Source: Zanthoxylum bungeanum (Eukaryota > Streptophyta > Magnoliopsida > Sapindales > Rutaceae). Taken from it: a stretch of DNA of 64,000 nt. The stretch is from positions 124,001 through 188,000 of the forward strand of contig SKCR01051208.1 of NCBI GenBank assembly GCA_019454045.1, read 5' to 3'. A program made the position numbers and the translations under genes. The notes below the pieces were generated by a model. It was not told where the DNA came from and searched no databases. It worked only from the letters and a program-made list of their open reading frames with translations. Shown one piece after another: positions 33,478-44,787 of the stretch (within the stretch, counting starts at the first letter, position 1; every line of letters starts with the position of its first letter).

Positions 33478-33867
33478 CAGGTTCTCAGACACTACATAAG
33501 ACGAACCAGAAGCTTTGAAATCCGACCGCTTGACCCAGAGATTGAAAGAACCATCAGACAGTTGAGAAGGGATAGGCGTGAAGGCCAAGAAGCACTAATC
33601 AACATGGAACCTGAACCTTTGGAGGTTGCACAAGCAATTCCCATTCGAGACATAACCATTCCGGTGGTTGACGACTTCATTTCATGTATTGTACTTCCTC
33701 CCTTACCACCAAATGCGTGTGACATCAAAACATGCATTCAGATGATTCAGCAGTCAGTACAGTTTGGGGGGAATGCAACTGAAGATCCTAATGCTCACAT
33801 CTGCAACTTCCTGGAAGTTTGCGACACTTTCAATTACAACCGAGTAGCTGAAGAAGCAATGAGACTA
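33478..33867 (+). pseudogene. gag: ATH-1: Athila-like gag N-terminal part
   Basis: An open frame runs through RSFEIRPLDPEIERTIRQLR and, from an ATG at 33604, MEPEPLEVAQAIPIRDITIP. The block IQMIQQSVQFGGNATEDPNAH then leads to NFLEVCDTFNYNRV and AEEAMRL. The last parts match the conserved Athila/Tat gag segment (QMVQQ-QFGG-EDPN-H-FLEICDT). The frame is cut at 33867 by the GYP-2 LTR. No continuation of this gag was found on the right side of the gypsy tandem. Confidence 0.75.
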
Positions 33868-34516
33868 TGCCAAGAAACACACTTGGATTCGAAATCCAAG
33901 CAAACCCCAAGCAACAGACAGAACCCCAAGAACCGCGAATTTGATTTTGTAGGAACAAAACCCTTCCAAGCTCACAAAGAAGACCCACAAAGAACTTGCC
34001 CTTGAGAACCTTTAAGATGATTCCTTGTAGTGCTTTGCTAGCAATGAAGATGCCACTAAACTTGCTAAACTTAGATAAGTCGATTTTAACTTGAAAAGGG
34101 GAATCCCTCCTTTACAAGAATTCGACCATAGCCAAAGCTTTAAGCTTTTGTATTTAAAAATTTTGTTGATTGTCCCAAAAAGAAAAAGAAAGAAAGTTTA
34201 AATAGTGTTGCAAAGAGAAACCCTAAAGGTATAAAGACAACAATGCCCCTAAAGGCTAATTACAAAAATACCAAAGTCTTCAAGTCTTCAAAGGCCTGTG
34301 AAGCATCATTCAGAACTGATTTGGGCCAAGTGAAGTGGCTTTGGGCCCTCTCTATTGAAGCCTACATGCGTCTCTATTTTTTTGTTGCAATCGGCCATAA
34401 CACTCTGAACTAATCCCGCCATTGCTTCTCTGAGTCTTTTGGTCCTCTGCCTCGTAATTGGCCCTTCTGGTACTTGTAATGGGTCTTTTGCTTTGTTGTC
34501 GGCCTGGATCATGTCA
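33868..34516 (-). repeat. GYP-2 3' LTR
   Basis: It starts TGCCAAG (one change from the TGACAAG of the other copies) and ends ATGTCA in plus orientation. It encodes the pol tail (PEGPITRQRTKRLREAMAGL) on the minus strand. The TATTTAA box appears in complement at 34198-34204. Confidence 0.92.
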
Positions 34517-35860
34517 TCCCCTCCCTCTTGAAAAGGATTCGACCTCGAATCTGTACATGCATCAAAGCGAGTTAAGTCGGAAACATTAAATGTAGCAGAC
34601 ACATTATACTTACCTTGTAAATCCAGCTTGTATGCATTGTCATTAATTCGTTCCAAGACTTGAAATGGACCATCCCCTTCGGTTGTAGCTTAGATTTACG
34701 TTGTTCAGGAAATCTCTCTTTGTGCATGTGTACCCAAACCCAATCTCCAGGCTGAAATACCACACGTTTTCTTCCCTTATTAGCATGAGAAGCATATTGC
34801 TCATTCTTTCGTTGTATTTGCTCTCTGTCTATCTCATGTATATGATTCACCAAATCGGCTTTCCATTTTCCATCTAACCCCGCATGCTCATCAACAGGCA
34901 ATGGTAACAAATCTAATGGAGTTAGTGGTTGAAAACCATAAACAATTTCAAATGGTGAGTAAGATGTAGAGGAATGAATACTACGATTATATGCAAATTC
35001 AACAAAAGGCAAACAATCCTCCTAAGTTTTTAAGTTCTTATTGATAATAGCACGCAATAACTGAGTCAAAGTCCTATTAACAACCTCGGTCTGACCATCA
35101 GTTTGGGGGTGGCAAGTAGTAGAATACAAAAGTTTAGTTCCCAACTTACCCCTAAAACTTTCCAAAAGTGGCTAAGGAATTTAACATCGCGATCTGAAAC
35201 TATACTCCTTGGAATCCCATGTAGTCGTACTACTTCTCTAAAGAACAAGTCAGCAATGTTAGTAGCATCATCAGTTTTATGACATGCTATAAAGTGTGCC
35301 ATCTTACTAAACCTATCAACCACTACAAAGATGGAATCTCTACCCTTCCTAGTCAAGGTAAACCCAATATAAAGTCCATCGATATATCTACCCATGGCTC
35401 ACTAGGTATAGGCAATGGTGTATACAACCCATGAGGCATAACCTTAGATTTAGCATGTTTACAAGTTAAGCACTTATCACACAAACGCTCAATATCTCTC
35501 CGCATTTTAGGCCAATAAAAATGTTCACTCAATACCCCTAAGGTTTTTGCAATGACAAAGTGCCCCATTAAACCTCCCCCATGCGCTTCCCTCACTAACA
35601 ACTCACGCATGCTACAAACAGGAATGCATAATCTATTCTCCCTAAACAGAAACCCATCATGTTGGTAGAATTTACTAAAAGAAGACTTTTCACATGCAGC
35701 ATAGATAGTACTAAAGTCAATATCACTAACATAAAGTTCTTTAATAAATTCAAACCCAAGCATTCTTGCACTCAATGAAGTAAGTAAAGCATAACTTCGC
35801 GATAGTGCATCGGCGACAATGTTTTCCTTACATTGTTTGTAGCGGATAACATATGGAAAT
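34517..35860 (-). pseudogene. GYP-2 integrase
   Basis: Reading leftward from 35860: the HHCC region ([23 protein letters not shown]), the core with Asp in [10 protein letters not shown] and [11 protein letters not shown], a frameshifted stretch where the catalytic Glu lies, then [26 protein letters not shown] and the GPF-type module, followed by SNPFQEGGDDMIQ at the LTR border. Frames break near 35380, 35066 and 34670. A stop (TAA) replaces a Trp-type codon near 35023. Confidence 0.88.
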
Positions 35861-37080
35861 GTCTCAACAAACTCTAACCATTTTGCGTGTCGTTTGTTCA
35901 ACTTACCTTGGCACTTCAAATGCTTCAATGATTCATGATCTGTATTGATCACAAACTCTCGAGGCCACAAATAATGCTGCCAAGTCTCAAGGGCTCTCAC
36001 TAGTGCATACAACTCCTTGTCATATGTGGGGTACCTCAAAACTGCTCCATTCAGCTTCTCACTAAAGTAGGCTATTGGTCGCTTTTCTTGCATAAAAACT
36101 ACTCCAATGCCTATCCCGATGCGTCACACTCAATCTCAAATGTCTTCTCAAAGTTGGGTAGTGCCAAGACTGGTGCACTGCACAACTTCATTTTAAGATC
36201 CTGGAATGCACGCTCATGCTCTTATTCCCATTTGAAGCCAACGGTTTTCTTCACTACTTCAGTCAGTGGTGCTGCAATACTACTGAAGTCTTTAACAAAT
36301 CTATGGTAGAAGCTTGCTAATCCATGGAAGCTTCTGACTTCTGTCACTGTTGTTGGTGATGGTCAATCCTGAATTGCCTTCACCTTTTCCAAATCTACCC
36401 GATGCCATCTGCACTCACAACAAATCCAAGGAAAACAATTCTATCCATACCAAAAGTGCACTTATCAAAGTTAGCATACAAATTTTCCTTCCTTAACAAC
36501 AAGAACATTCTTCAAATGTATAACATGCTCATCTAATGTTTTACTGTAAACTAAGATGTCATCAAAATAAACCACAACAAACTTACCTAAAAATGCACGC
36601 ATAACATGATTCATCAATCACATAAATGTGCTAGGTGCATTTGAAAGACCAAATGGCATAACTAACCATTCATATAATCCATATTTAGTCTTAAATGTGG
36701 TTTTCCACTCATCTCCTTCTCTCATACGAATCTGATGGTATCCACTTTTTAAATCGATCTTACTAAATACCTTGGAACCATGCAATTCATCTAACATGTC
36801 ATCTAGCCTAGGAATAGGGTGGTGATACTTTACCGTTATATTATTGATTGCTCGACAATCGATACACATTCGCCATGTCCCATCTTTCTTAGGGACTAGA
36901 AGCATTGGTACTGCACAAGGACTCGTGTTTTCCCTTACATACCCCTTGTCCATCAACTCCCGTACTTGCCTTTGTAGCTCATTTGTCTCCTCGGGATTAC
37001 TCCTATAAGCCGGTCTATTAGGAATGACTGCTTCAGGTATGAAGTCTATCTGGTGCTCAATAGCTCTAATGGGTGGAAGC
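35861..37080 (-). pseudogene. pol: GYP-2 reverse transcriptase and RNase H
   Basis: The palm region is visible: [48 protein letters not shown], then YFDD near 36565. The connection domain near 36100-36430 has several breaks. RNase H shows [29 protein letters not shown] and [10 protein letters not shown]; Asn replaces the His found before the TDHES block in GYP-1. Deletions near 36400 remove part of the segment after the palm. Confidence 0.88.
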
Positions 37081-37900
37081 CCACTAGGTGTGTCCTCTGT
37101 CAGTACGTCACTGTAATCCTGCAAAAGAGATGAAATAGACACAGAAAGCAAAGGGTCAGTGTTAGTAAAATAAATATGAGGCTCCTTATAGACTAACAAT
37201 AGCATGAGCTTGCTAGCCTTGTATGCTTTCCTCGCTTCACCCTCACCCATGTAGAAACTCTTTTTAACTATCCCTTTTGTTTCCCCCTCACGTGCACTCA
37301 CACTCCCCTTGGGAACTCCCACGGCCTTGGCCTTATTTTTCTCACCAGACACACCACTCTCACTAGTCTCACCCAAGGTAGCGTTTTCCTTCGCCCTCTC
37401 TTTGTCACGCTCAAGTTTCAACATAACTTGATCTTCATGGACTTGTGCAAGTGTACTTGGGTATAATGTAATGGGTTTTCCCTTATGCTGAAAGAAATAT
37501 TTGTTCTTGAACCCATCATGAATAGCTTTCTTATCAAACTGCCACGTCTGCCAAAAGAATATGTCCAGCATGCATCGGTATCACATCACATAGGACATCA
37601 TCTGTGTATGGCCCAATGGTAAAACTCAACAATACCTGCTTTGTCACACTTATTTCCCCACAATCATTTAACCACTGCAACTTGTAAGGCTTAAGGTGTC
37701 TCAAACAACTCACCCCCAATCGCTCAATCAAAGTTGTGATAGAAATATTAGTACAACTGCCCCCGTCTATGATCATACCACACCCCTTGCCATTCACACG
37801 ACACCTAGTATGGAATATGTTCTCCCTCTGCTGCACAATCTCATCCTCTACAACATGCGCACTCAAAGCACGCTTGACAACTAAGGATAAGTTATCCAGC
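37081..37900 (-). pseudogene. GYP-2 protease and linker
   Basis: The active-site segment reads MIIDGGSCTNIS, with the Asp intact. The block before the linker (MHAGHILL) is followed by a frameshift at about 37560, so the usual GRPWQFD segment appears as ADVAV in one frame and TWQFDKKAIHDG in the next. The linker KKSFYMGEGEARKAYKASK leads to the RT. Confidence 0.88.
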
Positions 37901-39235
37901 GGGTATCCAGCTCCCTCGTGGTCACTAGCATCCTCCAACTGTGGCATCTCATCCTCAACCTCACTATCAGTAGAGTACACCTCTCCAATCTTTTTATCAA
38001 TAATTAAGGTACGCCTATTGGGACATTGTGAAGCATAATGTCTCATGCCCAAACATTTGAAACACTTTACATCCTTAGTTCTAGTAGCTGCACCCTCAGG
38101 TTTTGGTCTAGTTTTGCTCGGTTCTGCAGCCTCTTTACCTTTGGCACTAGGTTCGGCCATAGGCTTATTAAAGCCTCCACTGAACTCGCCTCTATGCTTG
38201 TCAAAGCCTCCATCTCGCTTCTCATTCGGAACCCATTTCCCTTTCCATGCAGAAGTAGCCTGAGTGCCAAATATGGATGTTGACTTTTTCTTGAGCTGCC
38301 TTTCTACCTTGATAAGCATGTGAAGCATATCCTCCAAATCAATATAGTGATGCAACTCCACCATGTTTGCAATCTCTCTATTCAGGCCCCATAGAAACCG
38401 TGCCATAGTAGCTTCTACATCCTCAACTACATTTGCCCTGATCATGGTAACTTCCATCTCTGTGTAATAGTCCTCAACACTCTTGGTCCCCTGATACAGA
38501 TGTTGTAGTTTCTAATACAATTCCCTATAGTAATGGCTGGGTATAAATCTCTTTCTCATGAGACCTCTAAGTTCTGCCCATGTCTGAACCGGCCTCACAT
38601 AATTTCTCCTCCGAGTAGAGACAAGCTGATCCCACCAAATCATAGCATAATCGGTAAACTCAATTGCTTCAAGATTGATCTTCTTCTCGTCTGAGTAGTG
38701 ATGACAGTTGAAAATCAATTCTATTTTCTTTTCCCATTCTAAGTAAGCTTCAGGATCATTCTTGCCGTGGAATGTTGATATCTTGATCTTGATGCTACCT
38801 AGATCACCACTACATCTCCTTGTCTACCATATCCCATCCTATCATAATCCCCTCTTTTGGCATCAAATGCACCTCTATCATCAAACCGTCTATCCCTCAT
38901 ATCATTCCTCCTATCAAACCTCCTATTAGGCCTCCTATCTTGCCCAGGCTGAAATCTCTCCTCCACATCATCAAGACCATCAGAATCATCAAACTCATTT
39001 TCAGCTTCCTCTTTATCTGGTGGTACATATTGTGGTGGTACACGTCGAGGTGGCACATCATGAGGTGGTGGTACATTCTGAGGTGGTGGTATATGTTGGG
39101 GTGGTGGTGCTCTGGGTCCACTACCAGTTTGAATACTCTCTACATTCTTGGACAATCTCTCCAAATGTTCTCCATCATATCTGTAAATTTTCTATCCAAG
39201 GCCTCGAGCTTTTCATCAATGGTTAGACCTGCCAT
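37901..39235 (-). pseudogene. gag: GYP-2 gag
   Basis: The start ATG at 39235 (MAGLTIDEKLEALDRKF) is followed by a Pro-rich part with repeated PPPQ/PPPH units, the Arg/Asp-rich block (RRPNRRFDRRNDMRDRRFDD), the gag domain (YAMIWWDQLV, RKRFIPSHYYRELY) and a CCHC knuckle (CFKCLGMRHYASQC). A TAG stop near 38512 and frameshifts near 38800 and 39165 break it. Confidence 0.9.
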
Positions 39236-39691
39236 CTCAACACTAAACAAACATATTAGAAATAATAAGAAAGTAAAGCAAATATGTAAATCCTCACAAT
39301 CTCACGTGTTTACACTCGAATGATATCACTCCACTCGTGTTTGCACTCTATTGGCTTTTACCCGGTACTGTGCTCACAATCACTGCCTTTTTCCACTCTT
39401 GAGTTCTTCCTCAATTCAAATGTGAATCACACTCAATCCAAGAATACAAACCAAATGTAGTCCTCAAGCCAGCATGAAACACAAGATCTAATAATATATA
39501 TGGGACATGTGGAAAGAAAATGTGAACAATAATAGCAACGACGAAGACTCAATCAATAATACTTAAACTAGAGTATGTGGAATAAGGAAATAAACAATTA
39601 GCATAATGTAAAAAAATAAGCATGCAAATTCACGGTCGTAAGTAATTTCGGGAGAAAATTTGGCACATCTATAGAAATTTTGATGGAATAC

Positions 39692-40594
39692 TGATAGAAA
39701 CCTGCCTGGAACAAAGCCAAGCAAACCTCTCCACGTGTTCTATGCCCCAAGAACCGCGAATCTTGATTTTGTAAGAACAAAATCCTTCCAAGATCAAGTC
39801 CAACCCTTAAGGAACATTGCCCTTAAAAACCTTTCTTTATTTCTTTGGAGAATCCTGAACAGCGATACAGCGCCAAAACGCTTGCCACACGTTGATAAGC
39901 TTTTGTTCCGTAAAACTAAGGAAGAATCCACTCCCTCAAGATGACACAAGTCAATTTGTTTTGTAAAAAGATATATTATTGGTTAATTATCCATTACAAT
40001 GAATAATGCCCCTTTAAATAGGCGGCTACCCTAATTCTACCAAAATATAATAAAACCCTAATAAAATACTTGAAAATTTCGTCCATAGGCTTTTTAATTT
40101 AATTAATGTTCAGCCCAACACTTAAACAACACATAACTTAAAAAAATATAAAATATAAAAACTATAGGGATATATTGCGTCCTCATTTATTCCATGAAGG
40201 AATCCGAACTGGACTTTGATGAAAACTTAAAAGTTGTAGAGCTATGAGTTATCTTTTCAATGCAACTTGAATCACCAAAATCGGACATCGGACGAGAAAG
40301 TTACGTCCAAAATACGAAGACTGCGTAAATCCCGCCACTGCTAATACACCATTCGGAAATAAAGCCCAAAATCAATCAAGGCAGCACATGCACGTCCTAG
40401 ACCCATTCCAATACTGCTTTAGACATAATAAAGCCTTCACATAATGTCTCATGCATGGGACAAACTCCATAACCCAAGGAATCTTCCAAATCCACCAAAA
40501 TGGCCCAAATACACCAATTTGATCAAGCCATGCAATCAGCCACAACTTCAAGTTAACTTGGCCCAACAAACAGAGCTCATTCTGGATCACATCA
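39692..40594 (-). repeat. NA-2 3' LTR
   Basis: It starts TGATAGAAACC and ends TCACATCA in plus orientation, so on the minus strand it begins TGATGTGATCC. The TATTTAA box appears in complement at 40014-40020, as in the other families. The pol tail frame seen in the GYP LTRs is not recognisable here. Confidence 0.93.
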
Positions 40595-40606
40595 TTCTCC
40601 CTCTCT
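40595..40606 (-). other. NA-2 polypurine tract
   Basis: AGAGAGGGAGAA on the minus strand directly precedes the 3' LTR. It is identical to the internal tract in NA-1 (6097-6108). Confidence 0.88.
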
Positions 40607-40639
40607 TGAAAAGGATTCGACCTCGAATCCGAACCCAGG

Positions 40640-41713
40640 TCATAGATAAAAATGACAGATCAATGGGACGAGAATCCTGGAATAACAGAAAATCACATGG
40701 AAAAAATGGTTAAGGTGAACAAAAGTCAATAAGGCGAATGGATGACTTTTTGGCAATACTTTTCCACTCTCAATCTCTCCATTGCTACTCTCATTCTTAA
40801 CGCCACTTGCAACAGCAAAGAGATTCCCACATGGATTCACATTTGAAATCTCATTTAAAACAAACTCAACATGCCCATGTCGCTTTCTCAAACAATCAAC
40901 ACTCTCATCCACGATCTGACCACACTCTACATATTCAGCCACATGTACTTTTTGCACATCATAACTCATGTCCTCACAACCAACATCAGATTGCTCCATA
41001 TGATAGTCACCCTTAACAGTAACATCAAGCACCTCATTGGAATCATGAACAACCAAATCATGATCACTAATGTTATCGCTCACATCAATATCATCACTAT
41101 CATCAACACCATCAACCACCTTACTCTTATTTATTGAAACATCAACATGTTTCATTTCATTACTCAAGGCTACGCTCGTACCCTGCTTTACTTCATATTT
41201 TGCTAATGTATTTTCCTCTATCAACTCTGGAAGCTCTCCTAGTAACATTCCAAGTGCAATCGCACTTTTCTTTTTAGCCCACTCTTCTTCACTCCTCTGC
41301 ATGTACAACTCGTCCTCATATACCTCTTGTAGGGTTAAAGGAGCAAGCTTGATAATCTTTTCACCACACCTAAATTTGTAGATATTCCTATCCATATCAT
41401 AAACTACTTTATTGAATTTATACCAAGGCTTACCCAATAAAACATGCGTATGATACATAGGAACCACGTCACAAACTATTTGGTCAACATACTTCCCATA
41501 GCAAAATTTACCACACACCTGCTTAGCAACCTCAAACTCTCCGAAATCACTCATCCACTTATAAGGTCTATCAAGAGGTATCAATGGTAATCCCAATTTT
41601 TCCACAAGGGTAGTGCTAGCTAAATTTGTGTGATTCCCTCTATTGATAATCATGCTACACACTTTACTATTGATAGAGCATCTCGTGCGAAAGATAAATA
41701 CTCTTTTATCCAT
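40640..41713 (-). CDS. NA-2 protease-like protein with acidic C-terminal half
   Basis: An open frame of 357 residues from an ATG at 41713. Residues ~5-110 align with the GYP protease: FRTRCSINSKVCSMII, then NRGNHTNLAS where GYP-1 has DGGSCANVAS, then VCDVVPMYHTHVLLGKPW. The catalytic Asp is Asn and the second Gly-Gly position is Arg-Gly, so it should not cleave. A linker (LAPLTLQEVYEDELYMQ) follows. The region ~150-310 is strongly acidic (repeated DD, DVS and VHD units) with no known domain. The end is hydrophobic and runs toward the polypurine tract. The frame is free of stops although the element has no other coding capacity. Whether it is translated is unknown. Confidence 0.75.
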   Translation of the reverse strand: MDKRVFIFRTRCSINSKVCSMIINRGNHTNLASTTLVEKLGLPLIPLDRPYKWMSDFGEFEVAKQVCGKFCYGKYVDQIVCDVVPMYHTHVLLGKPWYKFNKVVYDMDRNIYKFRCGEKIIKLAPLTLQEVYEDELYMQRSEEEWAKKKSAIALGMLLGELPELIEENTLAKYEVKQGTSVALSNEMKHVDVSINKSKVVDGVDDSDDIDVSDNISDHDLVVHDSNEVLDVTVKGDYHMEQSDVGCEDMSYDVQKVHVAEYVECGQIVDESVDCLRKRHGHVEFVLNEISNVNPCGNLFAVASGVKNESSNGEIESGKVLPKSHPFALLTFVHLNHFFHVIFCYSRILVPLICHFYL

Positions 41714-42312
41714 CAAATTATTTATATAAATCAACCCTTAATCGAAAGACGCCAATAATAAGGAAAGACTCAAAGAATCACCAAGAAAATATGAAAACAA
41801 ACACAAAGAAACTGACTAAAAAAAAATAAAAAATAAACCAAAGTAAAATAAGAAGACAAACTGAACTGAAACTGGACAGAATTCGTAACTTTGAAAGAGA
41901 TTTTGAGACTCGAAACTTAAGCGGATTGAGTACGGCCAATGACTAATGAATTCGTCTCCTTGAGTACTTATAAATCGATATATTATGGGTCCCGTAACTC
42001 TTTCTAGATCAGAAGTTACAGCAGTTTGAAAATCAGTGCGCGGCTGAAAAATTCTGACCGAACTGATCCGAAAATTACAGATAAATTCGACTTTAATTGA
42101 CTCAAAAACTCTAAGAACTGAATCCTATATGCTATTACCATGAAAGAGCATTATAATAACATCCAAGAATCGGTCATAAACATGAAAAATACAAAGGAAC
42201 TAAGAAAAAAAAATTGAGATGAGAAGAGACAAAAAAAACAAAAACAGGAGAAAAAAAAAGAATATTAAAACTTCATAAAACGATAAAGATAGAGAAAATC
42301 TTGACCTTGGAA

Positions 42313-42330
42313 CCCTGAGCTCTGATACCA
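42313..42330 (-). other. NA-2 primer binding site
   Basis: TGGTATCAGAGCTCAGGG lies two bases inside the 5' LTR on the minus strand and pairs with initiator tRNA-Met. Confidence 0.92.
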
Positions 42331-42332
42331 AA

Positions 42333-43234
42333 TGATAGAAACCTGCCTGGAACAAATCCAAGCAAACCTCTCCACGTGTTCTATGCCCCAAGAACCACGA
42401 ATCTTGATTTTGTAAGAACAAAATCCTTCCAAGATCAAGTCCAACCCTTAAGGAACATTTCCCTTAAAAACCTTTCTTTATTTCTTTGGAGAATCCTGAA
42501 CAGCGATACAGCGCCACAACGCTTGCCACACGTTGATAAGCTTTTGTTCCGTAAAACTAAGGAAGAATCCACTCCCTCAAGATGACACAAGTCAATTTGT
42601 TTTGTAACAGATATATTATTGGTTAATTATCCATTACAATGAATAATGCCCCTTAAATAGGCGGCTAACCCTAATTCTACCAAAATATAATAAAACCCTA
42701 ATAAAATACTTGAAAATTTCATCCATAGGCTTTTTAATTTAATTAATGTTCAGCCCAACACTTAAACAACACATAACTTAAAAAAATATAAAATATAAAA
42801 ACTATAGGGATATATTGCGTCCTCATTTAGTCCATGAAGGAATCCGAACTGGACTTTGATGAAAACTTCAAAGTTGTAGAGCTATGAGTTATATTTTCAA
42901 TGCAACTTGAATCACCAAAATCGGACATTGGACGAGAAAGTTACGTCCAAAATACGAAGACTGCGTAAATCCCGCCACTGCTAATACACCATTCGGAAAT
43001 AAAGCCCAAAATCAATCAAGGCAGCACATGCACGTCCTAGACCCATTCCAATACTGCTTTAGACATAATAAAGCCTTCACATAATGTCTCATGCATGGGA
43101 CAAACTCCATAACCTAAGGAATCTTCCAAATCCACCAAAATGGCCCAAATACACCAATTTGATCAAGCCATGCAATCAGCCACAACTTCAAGTTAACTTG
43201 GCCCAACAAACAGAGCTCATTCTGGATCACATCA
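42333..43234 (-). repeat. NA-2 5' LTR
   Basis: This 902-bp copy differs from the 3' LTR at only a handful of positions by eye (for example one C/T near 43115 and small indels near 42608 and 42656), so the insertion is young compared with the GYP-2 coding decay. Confidence 0.93.
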
Positions 43235-43360
43235 AATACCCTCCACGGGCACCTAAATGATAATATGGAACAAACCAAATTCAACCAAAACTTTTCACTT
43301 GTTTACCTTTTTTTTTTTTGCTCATGTGATCACTATCACTCAAGTCCCCTTTTTATGGTA

Positions 43361-43750
43361 ATTTCAGATGCTGATATTGTGGTTCTGAAATCAGGGTCTG
43401 TGCAGAAGTTAAGTTCAGTTCTAATGCTAAGGTTCGGATTTCAGAGGCTGATTTTAGGTTCGGATTTCAGAGGCTAATTTAGGTTCTGATTTCAGAGGCA
43501 GTGTTTCAGGGTCTGATTTCAGAGTCTGAAGGGGCTAATTTTCAGGGTATGATTTCAGAGTCTGATTTCAGAGGCTAGTTTTCAAGGTCTGATTTCAGAA
43601 GCTAAGTTTCAGGGTCTAATTTCAGAGTCTAATTTCAGAAGCTAAGTTTTCAGGGTCTGATTGCAAAGTCTGATTTCAGAGGCTAAGTTTCAGGGTATGA
43701 TTTCAGAGTTAAGTTTCAGGGTCTGATTTCAGAGTCTGAATCTGATGGTT
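43361..43750. repeat. Minisatellite-like array in GYP-2 leader
   Basis: Roughly 20 degenerate copies of CAGGGTCTGATTTCAGAGG-type units of about 14-28 bp occur. Spacing is irregular because two half-units (GGGTCTGATTT and CAGAGGCTAAGTTT) alternate. A homologous but differently arranged array is in the GYP-3 leader. Confidence 0.85.
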
Positions 43751-44136
43751 TATTTTCTTTTCTCACTTCACTAGGGTTTTAGAAACAAATCACACAGCCG
43801 CCCAAGAACATTCTTATTTCTTCAACATATGCTAAAGAACAGAATGTATATGACGAACTATATGAAGAACACAACAAAACCCAAGTCCAGAAATAAACAA
43901 AGATTACAGACTAATATGAAGAACAACAACAAAAACCCAGAACGAGAAAATGATAAAAGATGAACTGATATGCAGAACACAACAAAACCAGATCCAAAAA
44001 TAAACAAAACGAAACACAGAAACAAGATCCAACAAGAACTGAAACGAAAATAATAAAGAACGAAAATAAAAACAGAATCAAACAAAAAGTAAAGATAGGA
44101 AAATCAGAACTTGGAACCCTGAGCTCTGATACCAAA

Positions 44137-44787
44137 TGACAAGAAACACACTTGGATTCGAAATCCAAGCAAACCCCAAGCAACGGACAGAACCCCAAGA
44201 ACCGCGAATTTGATTTTGTAGGAATAAAACCCTTCCAAGGTCACAAAGAAGACCCACAAAGAACTTGCCCTTGAGAACCTTTAAGATGATTCCTTATAGT
44301 GTTTTGCTAGCAATGGAGAAGCCACTAAGCTTGCTAAACTTAGATAAGTCTATTTTAACTTGAAAAGGGGAATCCCTCCCTTACAAGAATTCGTCCATAG
44401 CCAAAGCTTTAAGCTTTTGTGTTTACAAATTTCGTTGATTGTTCCAAAAAGAAAAAGAAAGAAATTTTAAATAGTGTTACAAAGAGAAACCCTAAAGGCA
44501 TAAAAGACAACAGTGCCCATAAAGGCTAAATTACAAAAATACCAAAGTCTTCAAGTCTTCAAAGGCATGTGAAGCTTCATTTAGAACTGATTTGGGCCAA
44601 GTGAAGTGGCTTTGGGCCCTCTCTATTGAAGCCCACATGCGTCTCTATTTGTTTGTTGCAATCGGCCATAAAACTCTGAACTAATCCCGCCATTGCTTCT
44701 CTGAGTCTTTTGGTCCTCTGCCTCGTAATTGGCCATTCTGGTACTTGTAATGGGTCTTTTGATTTGTTGTCAGCCTGGATCATGTCA
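44137..44787 (-). repeat. LTR shared by GYP-2 (5') and GYP-3 (3')
   Basis: A 651-bp LTR with a PBS on its left (GYP-2 side) and a polypurine tract with the integrase end on its right (GYP-3 side). One LTR therefore serves two internal regions. It encodes the pol tail (PEWPITRQRTKRLREAMAGL). Confidence 0.93.

Larger units (their letters stand above)
39692..43234 (-). mobile_element. NA-2: non-autonomous gypsy element with a protease-like ORF (3.54 kb)
   Basis: LTRs of 903 and 902 bp (39692-40594 and 42333-43234) are almost identical by eye. The internal 1.74 kb has a PBS, about 0.6 kb of leader, one reading frame and a polypurine tract. Gag, RT, RNase H and integrase are absent. The end next to the polypurine tract matches NA-1, so both descend from one non-autonomous lineage. 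It would depend on a relative for all enzymes. Confidence 0.95.
39687..43239. other. Target site duplication AATAC flanking NA-2
   Basis: AATAC lies at 39687-39691 and 43235-43239. The homologous GYP-3 leader has the unbroken site at about 56192-56200 (GATGGAATACCC), a natural empty site. Confidence 0.96.
39236..44136 (-). other. GYP-2 leader, containing NA-2 and a minisatellite
   Basis: Without NA-2 the untranslated leader is about 1.36 kb. It ends at the PBS (44117-44134), which reads TGGTATCAGAGCTCAGGG on the minus strand and pairs with the initiator tRNA-Met 3' end. No gene was found in the leader. It is collinear with the GYP-3 leader. Confidence 0.85.
33868..44787 (-). mobile_element. 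GYP-2: Ty3/gypsy element, left unit of a tandem with GYP-3
   Basis: The minus-strand order is 5' LTR (44137-44787, shared), PBS, long leader, gag, protease, RT, RNase H, integrase, polypurine tract and 3' LTR (33868-34516). NA-2 lies in the leader. The LTRs are about 650 bp. The coding part is collinear with GYP-1, with many identical blocks but different LTRs. Numerous frameshifts make it inactive. The five bases left of the 3' LTR are GACTA; no matching copy is found at either possible right end. Confidence 0.92.

Noticed and set aside
33472..34005. Single 177-residue protein
   Set aside because: Only the part up to 33867 is gag; the rest is read-through into the inserted gypsy LTR in the wrong orientation.
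40807..41381. Plus-strand open frames opposite the NA-2 ORF
   Set aside because: Composition reflects the complement of the acidic frame (His/Ser-rich); no start context or domain.
42313..42330. Possible tRNA gene fragment (TGGTATCAGAGC)
   Set aside because: It lies two bases from an LTR end at several places in the window, which is the expected primer binding site; no cloverleaf is present.
43361..43750. CRISPR-like array of short repeats
   Set aside because: Units are degenerate, spacing is irregular and there are no unique spacers; it lies in a plant retrotransposon leader.
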